Source: Dysidea avara
Taxonomy: Eukaryota; Porifera; Demospongiae; Dictyoceratida; Dysideidae
DNA: 64,000 nt
Direction: 5' to 3'
Assembly (NCBI RefSeq): GCF_963678975.1
Contig: NC_089274.1
Location: forward strand, 8,276,143 to 8,340,142
Under the pieces are notes generated by a model, which was not told where the DNA came from, ran no database searches, and saw only the letters and a list, made by a program, of their open reading frames with translations. Both the position numbers and the translations under genes were made by a program. Below, piece after piece: positions 12,895-23,900 of this stretch; positions within the stretch are counted from its first letter, which is position 1; every line of letters begins with the position of its first letter.

Positions 12895-13968
12895 ACTTTA
12901 TTATTATTATTATTATTATTATTAATGGACAAAAATTGCTTGGCAGTACAAGACTGTCAAGCTAGCCGCAGGCCTTTGAGAGTGCCCATATCTTGTTGTT
13001 CTCCATAAATCATCAAGATTCTTCTTAAACAATGCCACGGTTGGTGCAGAAATAACATCTGCAGGAAGAGAATTCCACAAATTAACTACTGAAAAAATTA
13101 TGCTTCACTAGCAGCCGAGATCGAAATTTAAAGAGTTTACGGTGGTAACCTCTGGTGGTATCCATATTACTCAAAGTGAAAAATGAGGTAGGGTTGATGT
13201 CATAGTAACCCTTCAATATCTTGTAGGTCTCAATTAGATCTCCCCTTTGACGTCTACAATACAGTGAATCATAGGCGGCGGAAAGGGGGGGGGCTAGGGG
13301 GCTAAAGCCCCCCCTCAGAATGATATCACACCGAAATTATCTTTCTTGGAGTGGGGCTGAAAACCGTGATAAAGATCGAGATACTCTAATAGAGCAGTCA
13401 CTCTAATAAAGCAGTCAGTGTGTAGCGAGCTATGAAAGGATTTTTATGTAGTTTATCAGCTAGAAATGGTAGCTGGTGAGGTGGAAAGCTCTTGTCAGTT
13501 GGTTGCGACCTTTTTTTTTTTTTGGTCTCACCTTACCAAACTATAGAAATAAGTCTGGGTCAGCCCAGCCCCCCCTCATATCAACTACTTCCTCCGCCGC
13601 TGCAGTGAATATAAACCACGTCTCTCTAGACGAGTTTCGTATGGTAAATCAAATAAACTAGGTAATAACTTGGTGGCACGTCTCTGTACTTTCTCTAGGA
13701 GATCAATATCTTTCGCCAAGTAAGGGCTCCAGACCTGGATGCAATACTCCAAGTGAGGTCTGACATACATTTTGTACAAAAAAGTCAACAAGTCAACAGA
13801 AAAAAGTTTGAAGGACCTTCTTAGCAAACCAAGAACTTGCATAGCTTTTGCTGCAGCCTTACGACACTGTAGAGATGGTTTCAAGTCTTCAGTGCACCAA
13901 ATACCAAGATCTTTTTCTTCTTGCACTTCTGTGATTTCAAAGGGTAAGTTGGTGGAACTGTCCAGCAT
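12895..13968 (-). pseudogene. LINE, C-terminal reverse transcriptase part, split by a MITE
   Basis: On the minus strand, 13968 to 13611 encodes a thumb/connection region with KDLGIWCTEDLKPSLQ, RPHLEYCIQVWSPYLAKDI and EKVQRRATKLL. The frame is interrupted by the hAT MITE at 13270-13602 and resumes at about 13261 with CRRQRGDLIETYKILKGYYD, ending near LWNSLPADVISAPTV. The 3' end has a short stem-loop (CTTGACAG...CTGCCAAG) and an (ATT)n tail at 12900-12925. Outside the insertion I noticed at least one in-frame stop (TAG near 13100). The N-terminal polymerase part is missing. Confidence 0.85.
13270..13602. mobile_element. hAT MITE inside a LINE, 8-bp target duplication
   Basis: Starts CATAGGCGGCGGAAAGG and ends CTTCCTCCGCCGCTG. 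CAGTGAAT stands directly before (13262-13269) and after (13603-13610), and removing one copy plus the element rejoins the interrupted LINE frame. It contains the CTCTAATAGAG motif (13374-13420) and a poly-T run followed by GGTCT. An 8-bp duplication and GGCGG-rich ends indicate hAT. Confidence 0.9.
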
Positions 13969-14094
13969 AGAGTAGGTGAACGGAGCAGAGTTACTTGGTT
14001 GGATAATTATTGTTTTTCAGTACACACACACAAAAAAGGTACTCAAAGCCACTGACAAGTGCTGCCAGTGACTCTACTACAACTAATTACAGTA

Positions 14095-16530
14095 AATAAT
14101 TACTTATAACAGTACTGCATATATTGGTGATGGTGACGCTGTTGAACAGTGGCAGCAGGGACAGAGGTAATGGAAAGTTTGAATGTTTGTATCATTGAAT
14201 TGCCGCATGAAATGATCCCACATGTAGTTGTACAGTTTGTGTTTAATAATGTTTGTGGACAGAGATAGCTAGGTCTATTTTTGGTAATGAGTTCCAGAGA
14301 CGTGGTAAACTGGTGATAAAAGTAAAAGTTTTGAGCAGTGTTGGAGGAACATCTATGATGAACCATTTTTTCAGATGCACCAAATCGTGTATTAGAGGTA
14401 CTAAACTGGACATATTCAGTAATGTTGAAATGTGATGACTGTTGCTTGTAGGACTTGATGAAGAATGTAATATCATTCATTTCATATACGTACATTAGTG
14501 GTAATAGATGTAGAGTGACCAGGCGTGACCTATATGATGATTGTTAGTCATTCAAAATCCACTTTGTAGCTTGCCTCTGTATTCTTTCTAACATATTGAT
14601 ATTTTTAATTAGATAAGGTCTCCACACTTGTGAACAATATAAGATTTGTGAACGAACAAGTGAGATATACAGTCTCAACTGGTCCACTACCTGAAAAACT
14701 TCTACGAATTAATCCAAGAATTTTGTAGGCCTTGCCTGATATTAATTTGTAGTGGTTCTCCCATGTTAAGTTCTGTGTTATTATTATCCCTAGATCTTTA
14801 GTGCTATCAACAGTAGCAATCAGCTTGTTGTCAATAAAATAGGAGGCAGCAGTCATGTAACTCTTTAGCCAGAATTGTAAGTGCGCAAATTTGCTGAAAT
14901 GGTAATATAAATCAGATGTTATGCCCCATTGGAAGAGGTTATCTAGATCTTTTTGAAGGAGGTTCATTTCAGTTGTATTCAGACCACTTCGATGTTTCAG
15001 GCATTTGGTATCATCAGCATAGATAAATGCACTAGAAAACTTTAGGCACTTAAGTAGATCATTTATAAATAGAACAAAAAATAATGGGCCTAGGATACTT
15101 CCTTGGGAAACCCCAGATAATACCGGTAGAAACTCTGAGAGACTGTTGTTGACTCGGACATATTGTACTCGATTAGAAAGATATGCTACAAACCAGTTAA
15201 ATAATGTTCCAGTAATGCCAAAAGATCTTATTTTGTGTAGTAACTTGGTATGAGTAACAGAGTCGAAGGCTTTCTTGAAGTCTAGATAAATGACATCTGA
15301 TACCTTGTTTGTTCTTTTCGCTTCCAATAGTTCATTGATGAATAATAACAACTGCTGTAGGGTAGATCTACCAGGTAGAAAGCCAAACTGATGAGGGGTA
15401 AACGAGTTGGATAAAAACTTGATTGATATATTAAAGATGATCTTTTCCAAAACCTTTGAAATGATACATAATAGTGATATAGGATGGTAGTTGGATATAG
15501 TAGTACGGTTCCCACACTTGAAGATTGGAATGACACAATGTGTACGCCATTCAGATGGTAAATAGCTATTTGTAATGGTTAATTGAAAAAGATAACTGAT
15601 GGGTTGACAAAGGGCGTCTGCACAATATTTTAATACTTTAGGGCTGATGCCATCAGGTCCCATTGCTTTGTTTGGATCTAGGGAGACTAGAGCTTCATGA
15701 ACATCTTCAGCTGTGATTACTATGTCACTTAAGGAAGCACCAGAAGTTTCATTGGTGGTAGTCAGGGAATCATTGATCAAGTCTTTATCATTAAAAACAG
15801 AGTAGAAATAGCTGTTAAACAATCTGGCTTTGTCCTAGTCACAGGTGGCGGTGTCTGTACCTAAATGCATCTGAGGTGGTAAGCAGTCACTTTTTGAAAG
15901 AGAGGATATGTATTTATAGATGAGACTATTATTGCCACTAGCATAGTTGCTGATTAAGTTGGATTCATAGTCACTCTTAGCTTCTACAATCAATGCTTGG
16001 AGATTATCTTCTTCTGCTTGTAACTTTAGCTTTAGATTATTACTGGGATTCTTTTTGTACTTTCTTCTTAAAGAATGAATACAGTTCAGACAATGCTTTA
16101 TGGTTGGTGTAAACTATTTGGGATGCTGCTTCGTCTTGACCAAAAACTGTGGGACAAAAGCTTGAATAGCAGTCTGTAGAATATGTTTTAATGTAGCCCA
16201 AACTTCTTCAACATCACTTAGATGATAGTATTCATGAAAATTGTGATTCATCATAGAGTTATACATACTGTCCCAGTCAGCTCTTGAGTAATCGTAAGCA
16301 ACATAGGAGGCTTTCTGTTCCACAGTGTGAGATGATGTTGGAACACTGAAATTAATTATAAAGTGATCAGATGAGAGGCCTTGAGGGTGAGCATCAGATA
16401 CTGTTGGCTGGTTGATGACAAAATTTGCTAAAACGACATCCAGGATGTTGCCATTAATGTGGGTTGGTTTATCAACCAGCTGTTCCAAGTTTAATTCAAA
16501 AATCTTGTCCCACAATTCAAAAATCTTGTC
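14095..16530 (-). pseudogene. Near full-length LINE: endonuclease C-terminus, reverse transcriptase, C-terminal region
   Basis: Reading on the minus strand, about 16500-16140 is the end of an APE-type endonuclease, with LVDKPTHINGNILDVVLAN and the SDHF motif. The same frame continues through a linker to the polymerase (15822-14605), which has NKAMGPDGISPKVLK, YLDFKKAFDSVTHTKLL, SGVSQGSILGPLFFVLFIND and the catalytic box FIYADDTKC. Two in-frame stops break the linker (a TAG after KQHPK, and a TAG just before 15822). A one-base deletion near 14670 shifts the frame into QILYCSQVWRPYL, and a further shift lies near 14300. The endonuclease N-terminus is missing. It is the most complete LINE here, yet inactive. 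Confidence 0.9.
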
Positions 16531-16709
16531 ACAGATCATGACTATAGCTATAAAGCTAGCTAAATACTTGAAACTAATCATAAAGATTCAGTAGACCAAT
16601 CTATCATAGCTAACTACATAACTATTGGTGAAAACATGACATGTTAAATGCTAGTGAGCATCAGCAGATCTGAAACTCTGTAAAATAGTTTTTAAACAGC
16701 TTATATAAG

Positions 16710-17052
16710 CAGGGCCGCCCACAGGAGGGAAACTGGGAAATTTTTCCCCGGGCCCCAGCCTGAAAGAGGCCCTGAATACCTGTTTAAAAGATCGATATAC
16801 TCTAATAGAGCAGTCAGATCTTGATACTCTAATAGAGCAGTCACACTATTCTTCAGAGGAGCAGTGTAATAAGCTTTTTTTTTTTTTTGGTCTTTGCTTA
16901 CAGCTAGGCTGAAGTTGTGCATTCAGACTGGAACCGTCCTCCTTGCCCCTGGGGCCCCACTTTATCATTGTAAAATTAAAACCTTGTCAGCACACAGACC
17001 CTCCCACTACAACTGGAAACCCCCTTCTAAAAATCCTAGATCCGCCCATGAC
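16710..17052. mobile_element. Composite hAT-like MITE
   Basis: Left end CAGGGCCGCCCACAGGAGGG, right end TCCTAGATCCGCCCATG. Inside are two CTCTAATAGAG motifs (16796-16850) and a poly-T run followed by GGTCT. The ends are not clean inverses of each other and I found no target duplication, so this may be two overlapping elements. Confidence 0.55.
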
Positions 17053-17179
17053 AATGTGACAGTTAAGGTGCCAAGATAAACATGGATAAATAGAATGTAC
17101 CAAGGTGCCAAAATCAAAATAATTAGCTGCAGCAAGTGCCAAAACAACATGTGTAAGTCTGAAGACCAATTTAGCACAG

Positions 17180-18712
17180 TCAGTGCGACTGTGAAGAAAT
17201 TAGACTATTATGGAATACGACGGAAAACACTTCAGTGGATTACATCTTTTCTACACAACAGATCACAGCAAGTAGTCATTGAGGGCACATACGCATCCCC
17301 ATGTAAAGTCACTTCTGGAGTACCTCAGGGTACAGTTTTAGGACCAACACTATTTCTACTAAATATTAATGATCTAATATCAAATATTCAGAGCACTGTT
17401 CGTTTATTTGCTGATGACTGTCTTATCTATCGACCGATAAATTCTCCTAACGATCATCAGCTATTACAACAGGACTTAAATACACTAAATACTTGGGCTA
17501 AAACATGGCAAATGAAATTTAATGTTTGACAAGTGTTGCATTCTTCAGTTATCCAAACACCACCATAAAACAACATTTCTTTATCACATGTCAAACAAAC
17601 CCCTCAAAGTTGTTGAACAGCATTCTTACCTTGGAATAATAATAGATCACCATCTTTCTTGGGGACCACAAGTTAACCATGTATGCAACAAGGCAACCAG
17701 ACTAATCGGTTTTTACAACGTAACTTAAGAAACTGTTCACGTGCACCTAAGCTATAAACAATTTATCTTACCTGTGCTGGAATATGCTGCTGCAATTTGG
17801 GACCCATACCACCTAAAGGACATAAATAAAATAGAAATGATACAACATAGAGCAGCTAGATTTGTCCTGAATCGACCATGGAGAAGGAATATGCGAGATA
17901 GTATAACTGATATGCTAACATCATTAGAATGGCCACCACTCCAATTAAGGAGAAAATGTGCATGATTAACTCTATTATACAAGATTATCCACAACTTAAC
18001 TGAAATACCTAACAGCTGCTTACCAACATTATCACCTGTCACCATTACAAGATCTAATCATGAACAAAAATTCCTACACTATCATACATCAATAGACAAT
18101 TAATTACAAGTACTCATTTTTTCCAAGAACAATACCAGAATGGAATGGACTACCACAAGACATCATCAACCAACAAACTGTTAACAGCTTCAAACAATTA
18201 TTATACAATCACTTTTAATTTAATGTACATTAGCAATTAGAAAACGAAAAATAAAAAGTTTGGCTAAAGCAAGGATCGAACCAAGGACGTCCCATACTCT
18301 AGCCTAGCGCTCTACCAGTGTATCACTGCGGTTCCAGCTACCCTACTCCCTTAGTTTGTACCTTATATATGTCATTCATGAAGAAGCCTATATAACACCA
18401 ATAAAGAAGAAACTAAACCTGAACCCTTACCCTAACTCTAAAGTACAAGGCGCATCCCCTAAAGTCGAATGCTCGGGGCATACTACCAGGCGCGTCCCCT
18501 AAAGTTGAATGCTCGGGGAATACTACTAGGCGCGTGACCTAAAGTCGAATGCTCGGGGAATACTAGACTCCTGCCAACCCTAGCTCGCCTCAAACTCAAC
18601 AAAAATTTACCTTCATACAACCACTGTGTGAATTCTGGTTGACTGCGCCGTGACTTTAGCACCAGTCATGGTGCCGTGACTCTAGGCACAGCGATAATAA
18701 TAATAATAACTT
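17180..18712 (+). pseudogene. 5'-truncated LINE, frameshifted reverse transcriptase
   Basis: The first frame has SGVPQGTVLGPTLFLLNIND and the catalytic box FADDCLIY, ending at about 17529. A shift continues it as SYLGIIIDHHLSWGPQ, and another gives LPVLEYAAAIWDPYHLKDI and IQHRAARFVLN. After an in-frame TGA at about 17963 a final segment ends FPRTIPEWNGLPQDIINQ and stops near 18219. Close relative of the copy at 3655. The 3' UTR hosts the SINE-like block at 18240-18560 and ends with a GTGCC...GGCAC stem-loop and (ATA)n tail at 18685-18712. Confidence 0.85.
18240..18560 (-). repeat. SINE-like element with tRNA-derived head
   Basis: On the minus strand, 18335-18255 looks like a decayed tRNA: TGGTAGAGCGC resembles an A box and GGTTCGATCC a B box, but the T stem does not pair, so it is not a functional tRNA gene. 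The body shares AAGAAGAAAC(T/C)AAA and CCCTAAAGTC(G/A)AATGCTC with the element at 40026. A roughly 43-bp unit (AGGCGCGTCCCCTAAAGT...) is repeated three times at about 18450-18560. Confidence 0.55.
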
Positions 18713-18870
18713 GGCTAGTGGGTGTATTCCCTTCATTGTATTTCATACTGAGGTTTTGTCTGCATTGATGACAAATATTAATTTCACGCATAGTTATGTA
18801 GTGATGCTGCTGATGCACCAATAAGAGACTTTGCCAATTATCTGATTAGCCAACATTGAAGTTCATATAT

Positions 18871-18926
18871 TAGGCCAATGAAACTTGATTAGCAGTTTCG
18901 CGTCATCGCCCGCATACTTTTGATAC
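18871..18926. mobile_element. Left part of the TTAGGCC-family MITE, split by the MULE
   Basis: TTAGGCCAATGAAACTTGAT onward matches 32143-32198 almost base for base, up to and including TTTTGATAC (18918-18926), where the large element begins. The matching right part is at 29387-29702. Confidence 0.9.
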
Positions 18927-18968
18927 GAATCTCGTTATACGCAGAAATCCTACGACCTTTGAACTTCC
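18927..18968 (+). repeat. MULE left terminal inverted repeat
   Basis: 42 bp, begins GAATCTCGTTATACGC and ends GACCTTTGAACTTCC. It matches the right repeat at 41 of 42 positions. Confidence 0.95.
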
Positions 18969-19014
18969 TGTTTCTACAAAAATCACGTGATTTCTTCCGT
19001 CATCCACTGAGTTT

Positions 19015-19411
19015 TAGTGATGGGCGATATCAGGATTTTCAGAACGATACGATATCGATACGATATTGATTAAAATTGACCGATATTGATACTTTTCGAT
19101 ACGATATTGTAACATTATTTGTTCATGTAAATTGCCAGTTTTCTTACATAATTTGATAGTAGGTAGCTATAGCTATACACAATGGAGATTCCCCGCCCAC
19201 ATACACAAGAGTAATAGTGATTTGAAAATTGCTGAAGGTAATGGAAAGCTACAATTAACAATTAAATAAGCTAAAATGCATTTTAAAATTAAATTCAGAT
19301 CACGTGATGTATCGTATCGAAATATCGGATTCTGTAAAATATATCGATACTTTTCGATATTAGCAAAAAATCAAACGATACGATATAATATCGATATATC
19401 GCCCAACACTA
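19015..19411. mobile_element. hAT MITE in the MULE 5' region
   Basis: Ends TAGTGATGGGCGATAT and ATATCGCCCAACACTA are inverted, with CTGAGTTT duplicated at 19007-19014 and 19412-19419. It is rich in ATCGATA words. Its right end lies 18 bp before the transposase start codon, so it was inserted into the promoter or 5' UTR of the gene. Confidence 0.9.
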
Positions 19412-19429
19412 CTGAGTTTTGGCGGAAAA

Positions 19430-20856
19430 ATGGCTTCCAGGGAAATCGTGTTTGACAGTGACCCTGACACGGATTGTAAAAGAAACGGTTACTCTCATGT
19501 TGATCATGAAAAGGTAAAGTAACTCACTGATTGTACTTCTAATCGAATCAGTAGCTCATTACAAAGCCAACAAATCAGTACTGAAATGACAAGTTTAATC
19601 TTATAGGTACCTAAATATTTTATAGACTAATTGTTACCCATAACATAAAGCGTTTGCTAGTTGGTATTATGATATGCACAGTTGTTTTTGTATATGGGCC
19701 ATTCCAAGAAGGCAGTATGTAATTGTGTGTGTATATAACCAGCTGCAGGTGTTCAAATGCCCTGAGAATGAGTGCTGCAAGTCCTACAACAGAAAGGACA
19801 ATTTACTTCAACACTTGAAACGAGACCACCAGATCCCAGCTACAAAAAGTGGACGGTTTAAGTGTCACATCCATGATTGCCAACAGTGTTACTTCCATCG
19901 TACTGAACTGATAAAACACTTACAAACTGAACACAGCATTCATATAGGTGAGGTACTGATGATACAACATTATATAATCAGGTGTACTCTTTAATAGCAC
20001 AAGAAACGAAAGAATTCAACAGCTGGACTGAGTTTGAATCATGGAAAGATCAAGAAGAAGAAAGCTTGCATTGCTACTTTGTACAACCTACAGGAGAGAA
20101 GCAACGTACTAATGGTAAGAGACACTGCAATAGTTTATCAGTGACCAATACACACACATCTGTTCAATTACAGAGGAAAAGCGTATAGTAGTTTATGCGT
20201 GCTGTCGGGATGGTGGGTACAGAGGCTGTACTAAGCAACGCAAGACTGATAAACAGAGGTCTTCCAAAGAATCTCGCAAACTCACGCCAGAGAAGTTTTG
20301 TTTGGCATCAATCACGGCAACTGAGAATTTGGTATCAGGGAAAGTCACTGTTTGTTACATGGCAACACACACTAATCACCAACTGAATTTGAAAGAATGT
20401 AAACATCTGCCATTGCCCAAGGCCATCATAGAAAGGGTGAAGACCATGTTAGCAAATGGCGTGGAAATGGAAACAATAATGGATGGTATGAAGTGCACAT
20501 AATTGTTTGTATTCATTTGGAATTGCAGCATGCAACAATTACACAACAATCATATACACATGCGTTGAGCTGAGCCCTGAGAAAACAGCAAAAAGAATGC
20601 GGATTATTCAACCATTATTGATGACAATACAGAGCAAAACAGATAATGTGCGATTTGACTTCCTGGAAATAGACTATGCTCTTTTATGGAAATGTACAGT
20701 GACAACTTGGTCATAAATAACATGTCAGATTTTGAATGAATAGATTATATTACAAATTGAAGAACTAGAGTAATTTTTCATCAGTATGATGTATTCAATG
20801 GCTCAGCTCAACATGTATGTATACCATACGTACTAATATGTACATACTACCTATAT

Positions 20857-20945
<89 letters not shown>

Positions 20946-23900
20946 ACACACACACTTCTGCATTATTAACACTACACTAACCACAGTTACCCTTATGTTG
21001 TATGCATTGCACTTGTTAACTATTAACATAAAAGTTCGTGACCAGACATCCACGTAAATTATATGGGCTGCATGTTTGACCACAATCAAGTTTGGTCAGA
21101 CATACATATTCTGCACTGTGTGAATGCATACAGACAAAAAAAAAGATGCAGACTAAGGGATGTAGTATATGTGGCCCTCGTTGCTAGGAGATGCTACATT
21201 CTGGAGGGTGTTTCAGGCCAATTTTGAGTGATAGTTGTTAGTCTTCATCAGCAGTGGTCAGTGAATAATCTAAATAGTTGAAATTTAATGTGTACAACTT
21301 TACCTTGTTCAAAAGAACATTAAGGCTGGTCAAACCTGCACATGGCATGGGTCTACTGTGAGATGTAATATTCGTCTCTGAATGCTATTTTACATAAGTT
21401 ATTTTCAACCACACAGACATCCGTGGTAGTGTGGGTAGTCGTGTAAAGAGACAATATTTCAGAGAAACTGCAAGCAGAAAGCACTTCGTTTCTCGCCAAG
21501 ATTGCAGAAACATACGAAGAAAACTAAATGAATTTATAAAACATCGACACACAGATGATGCCATTTCTGTAGATCGTCTTGTCAATGAACTAAATCAAGA
21601 ATCACCATCACCAATTATAGCATATAAGCAGCAAGGGATTACCAATTCCCAGTACCTACTACCTGATGATAGTTTCTTTTTGGCTATCATGACAGAATTT
21701 CAGATGAATATATTTGAAGAATTTTCAGCCAAAATTGTGTGCCTGGATTCAACGCACCGGACAAACCAGTATAAACATAAGTTAGTAACACTGGTAGTCC
21801 CAGATGAGTTTCGTAATGGTAAGACAACATTAAACTGCACTGTATTAATTATTAATCTGTTGTTATAATCATTAGACCATACCTATTTGATCTTATGTTG
21901 CACGAGCAAAATTATTTTAAATTTGGGTAGGTAGATCAGTTTGAAAATGATAGCAATTTTCATACAAAATGCAGTAGCTATATTTTACATACACAGTTAA
22001 AAATTCAGGTTTCATATTATCACACTGCCTGTTTGCCAGCTAGGTTCCCCACTTTGAGCTTTCCCATTATATCTGTACAATTTTAGACTGTTGGACAATC
22101 TTCAATGGGCCCTTTTGGCTGTAACACAATTGTATGGTCTTTTAATTGGAACATGCCATCCACACACATGATTTTCAAAATTATTTCACTTGAAGAAAAA
22201 TGCAGTTGGTCGGGCCTGCACAACATGAGATCAGATAGGTATGTATGGCCTAATGAGTATAAGACCTTGAAATGCACATCCCCATGCATATACAGAATTA
22301 AGGATACTACTTTCACATTACATTTGTTAACATTTATTTGCCCATCTTTAAAGATAACTTTTCATGTATGTAATTTCTTTCCGTCTATAACAATCAGTAA
22401 CATAGCAGTAGCAAAACATAAGGAGTTTGAAATAACCCCCCTCCCTGATTATTATGATTTCTTGGCTGTGAGTCCCATATTGTACCCTGTACTGACTACG
22501 CACTGCTATACATGCAGGTTTAATGGTTGGCATTGTATTACAAATGTATTTGGTATAAAAATTACATGTCATGCCAGGCTGCCAGTAATCACATTACAAG
22601 ATAGTGTGCACACTTGTATTTCTATGAACAGCTAATCATTTGTATAATCCAAATCACAATTCTTAATATCGTTAGAACCTGCCCTGCATACTTATGCTTA
22701 TATACACCCAGGATGTCCTGTGGCTTGGTTGATCTCTAATAGAGAAGATGAAGCTACACTAACTATGTTTTTCAAAGTAGTTCATGAACGATGTCCTAAA
22801 GCAAAGATTACTAATTTGATGACAGATGACGGTATGTATCTAGCTATTGTGTCACAATGACAAGATGTGTTATTTCATATTTTCAATGATGTTTGTAGAT
22901 TTGGCTGGAGTCAATGGATGTAGTACTGTATATCCAGGAGTGAGACATTTGCTTTGTAAATGACATATTGATAGGTACAGGTTAATGTGCTACCTCAATT
23001 TGTTTTTATCACAACATGTATTTATACAAAACATTTAGAGCATGGCAGAGAAAACTGAAAGCCCTAGTGAAGGATTCAGAACAGAAGGCAAACCTATATG
23101 CATGTTTATGGATACTAATGAACGAAGAGGACAGCGACACATTTAAAGATAAGGAGGAAACTTTCACAACTTATTGGTCTACCAGACAGCCGAAGTTTAT
23201 AGAGTATTACAACAATGAGTATAGATCCAGAGCAGGTACTGTCATGATGTAAGTGATCCACATTCCAAGTTGTCTGGCCAGGCCAACAACAGTACTTCTA
23301 ATGGTTTGGCCAGAGCATATAATGTTGTCTCAATTGGTTCCTTGTTACAAGTGATCCCCACCCACTCACACAATACTGTAGAAAGTTTGGCAACTGTGTG
23401 GTATTTCAACAAACTAAAATCTGCCAAATCATTTGTCCAATACAAATCTGTAACAATTTCACCAAAAATTTTCTCACCAGAATCCTACTGCTACAACTTT
23501 CCTCCTGCCTAACTATCTAGCTATAATATGGTAGCTAGCTAATGACTCAAACCACAATGATACGGGTGATATGATATGTTCTCAACCAGCATGATTGTGA
23601 TACTTAAAAGATTTACCATAGCTTTTACCTTTTAGAAAAGATACATGTTGAGTGAAGCAAAACTTATAATAAGGACTGGCTTCTGTTATTGGTGGTATGT
23701 ATATATGGTATAGTTACTGTACACAATCATAAGTGAAAAGTGACAAACTCTGCTGATTATACAACTCATGTTTGTTACATGGGTTATTGTTATGTTAAAT
23801 GGAAACTATCCATAGTGCTGTAAATGGTCCGTAGGGACCATTTGTGGCACTGTAAGTGGTCTACGGAACCATCAGTGGCTGATATAGGTGGTCAGGAGGA

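Noticed and set aside
18255..18335. Functional tRNA gene on the minus strand
   Set aside because: Promoter-like boxes are present but the T stem does not pair and the acceptor stem is weak; better read as a SINE head.
20847..21089. Val/Cys-rich minus-strand frame
   Set aside because: Produced by the (CA)n microsatellite.
22105..22635. 176-codon open frame starting MGPFGCNTIVWSF
   Set aside because: It lies wholly in intron 5 of the transposase gene, between exons that join in phase, and has no recognisable domain.
22961..22963. TGA as a selenocysteine codon
   Set aside because: The family has tryptophan here, and nothing suggests a selenoprotein; a simple nonsense change is more likely.
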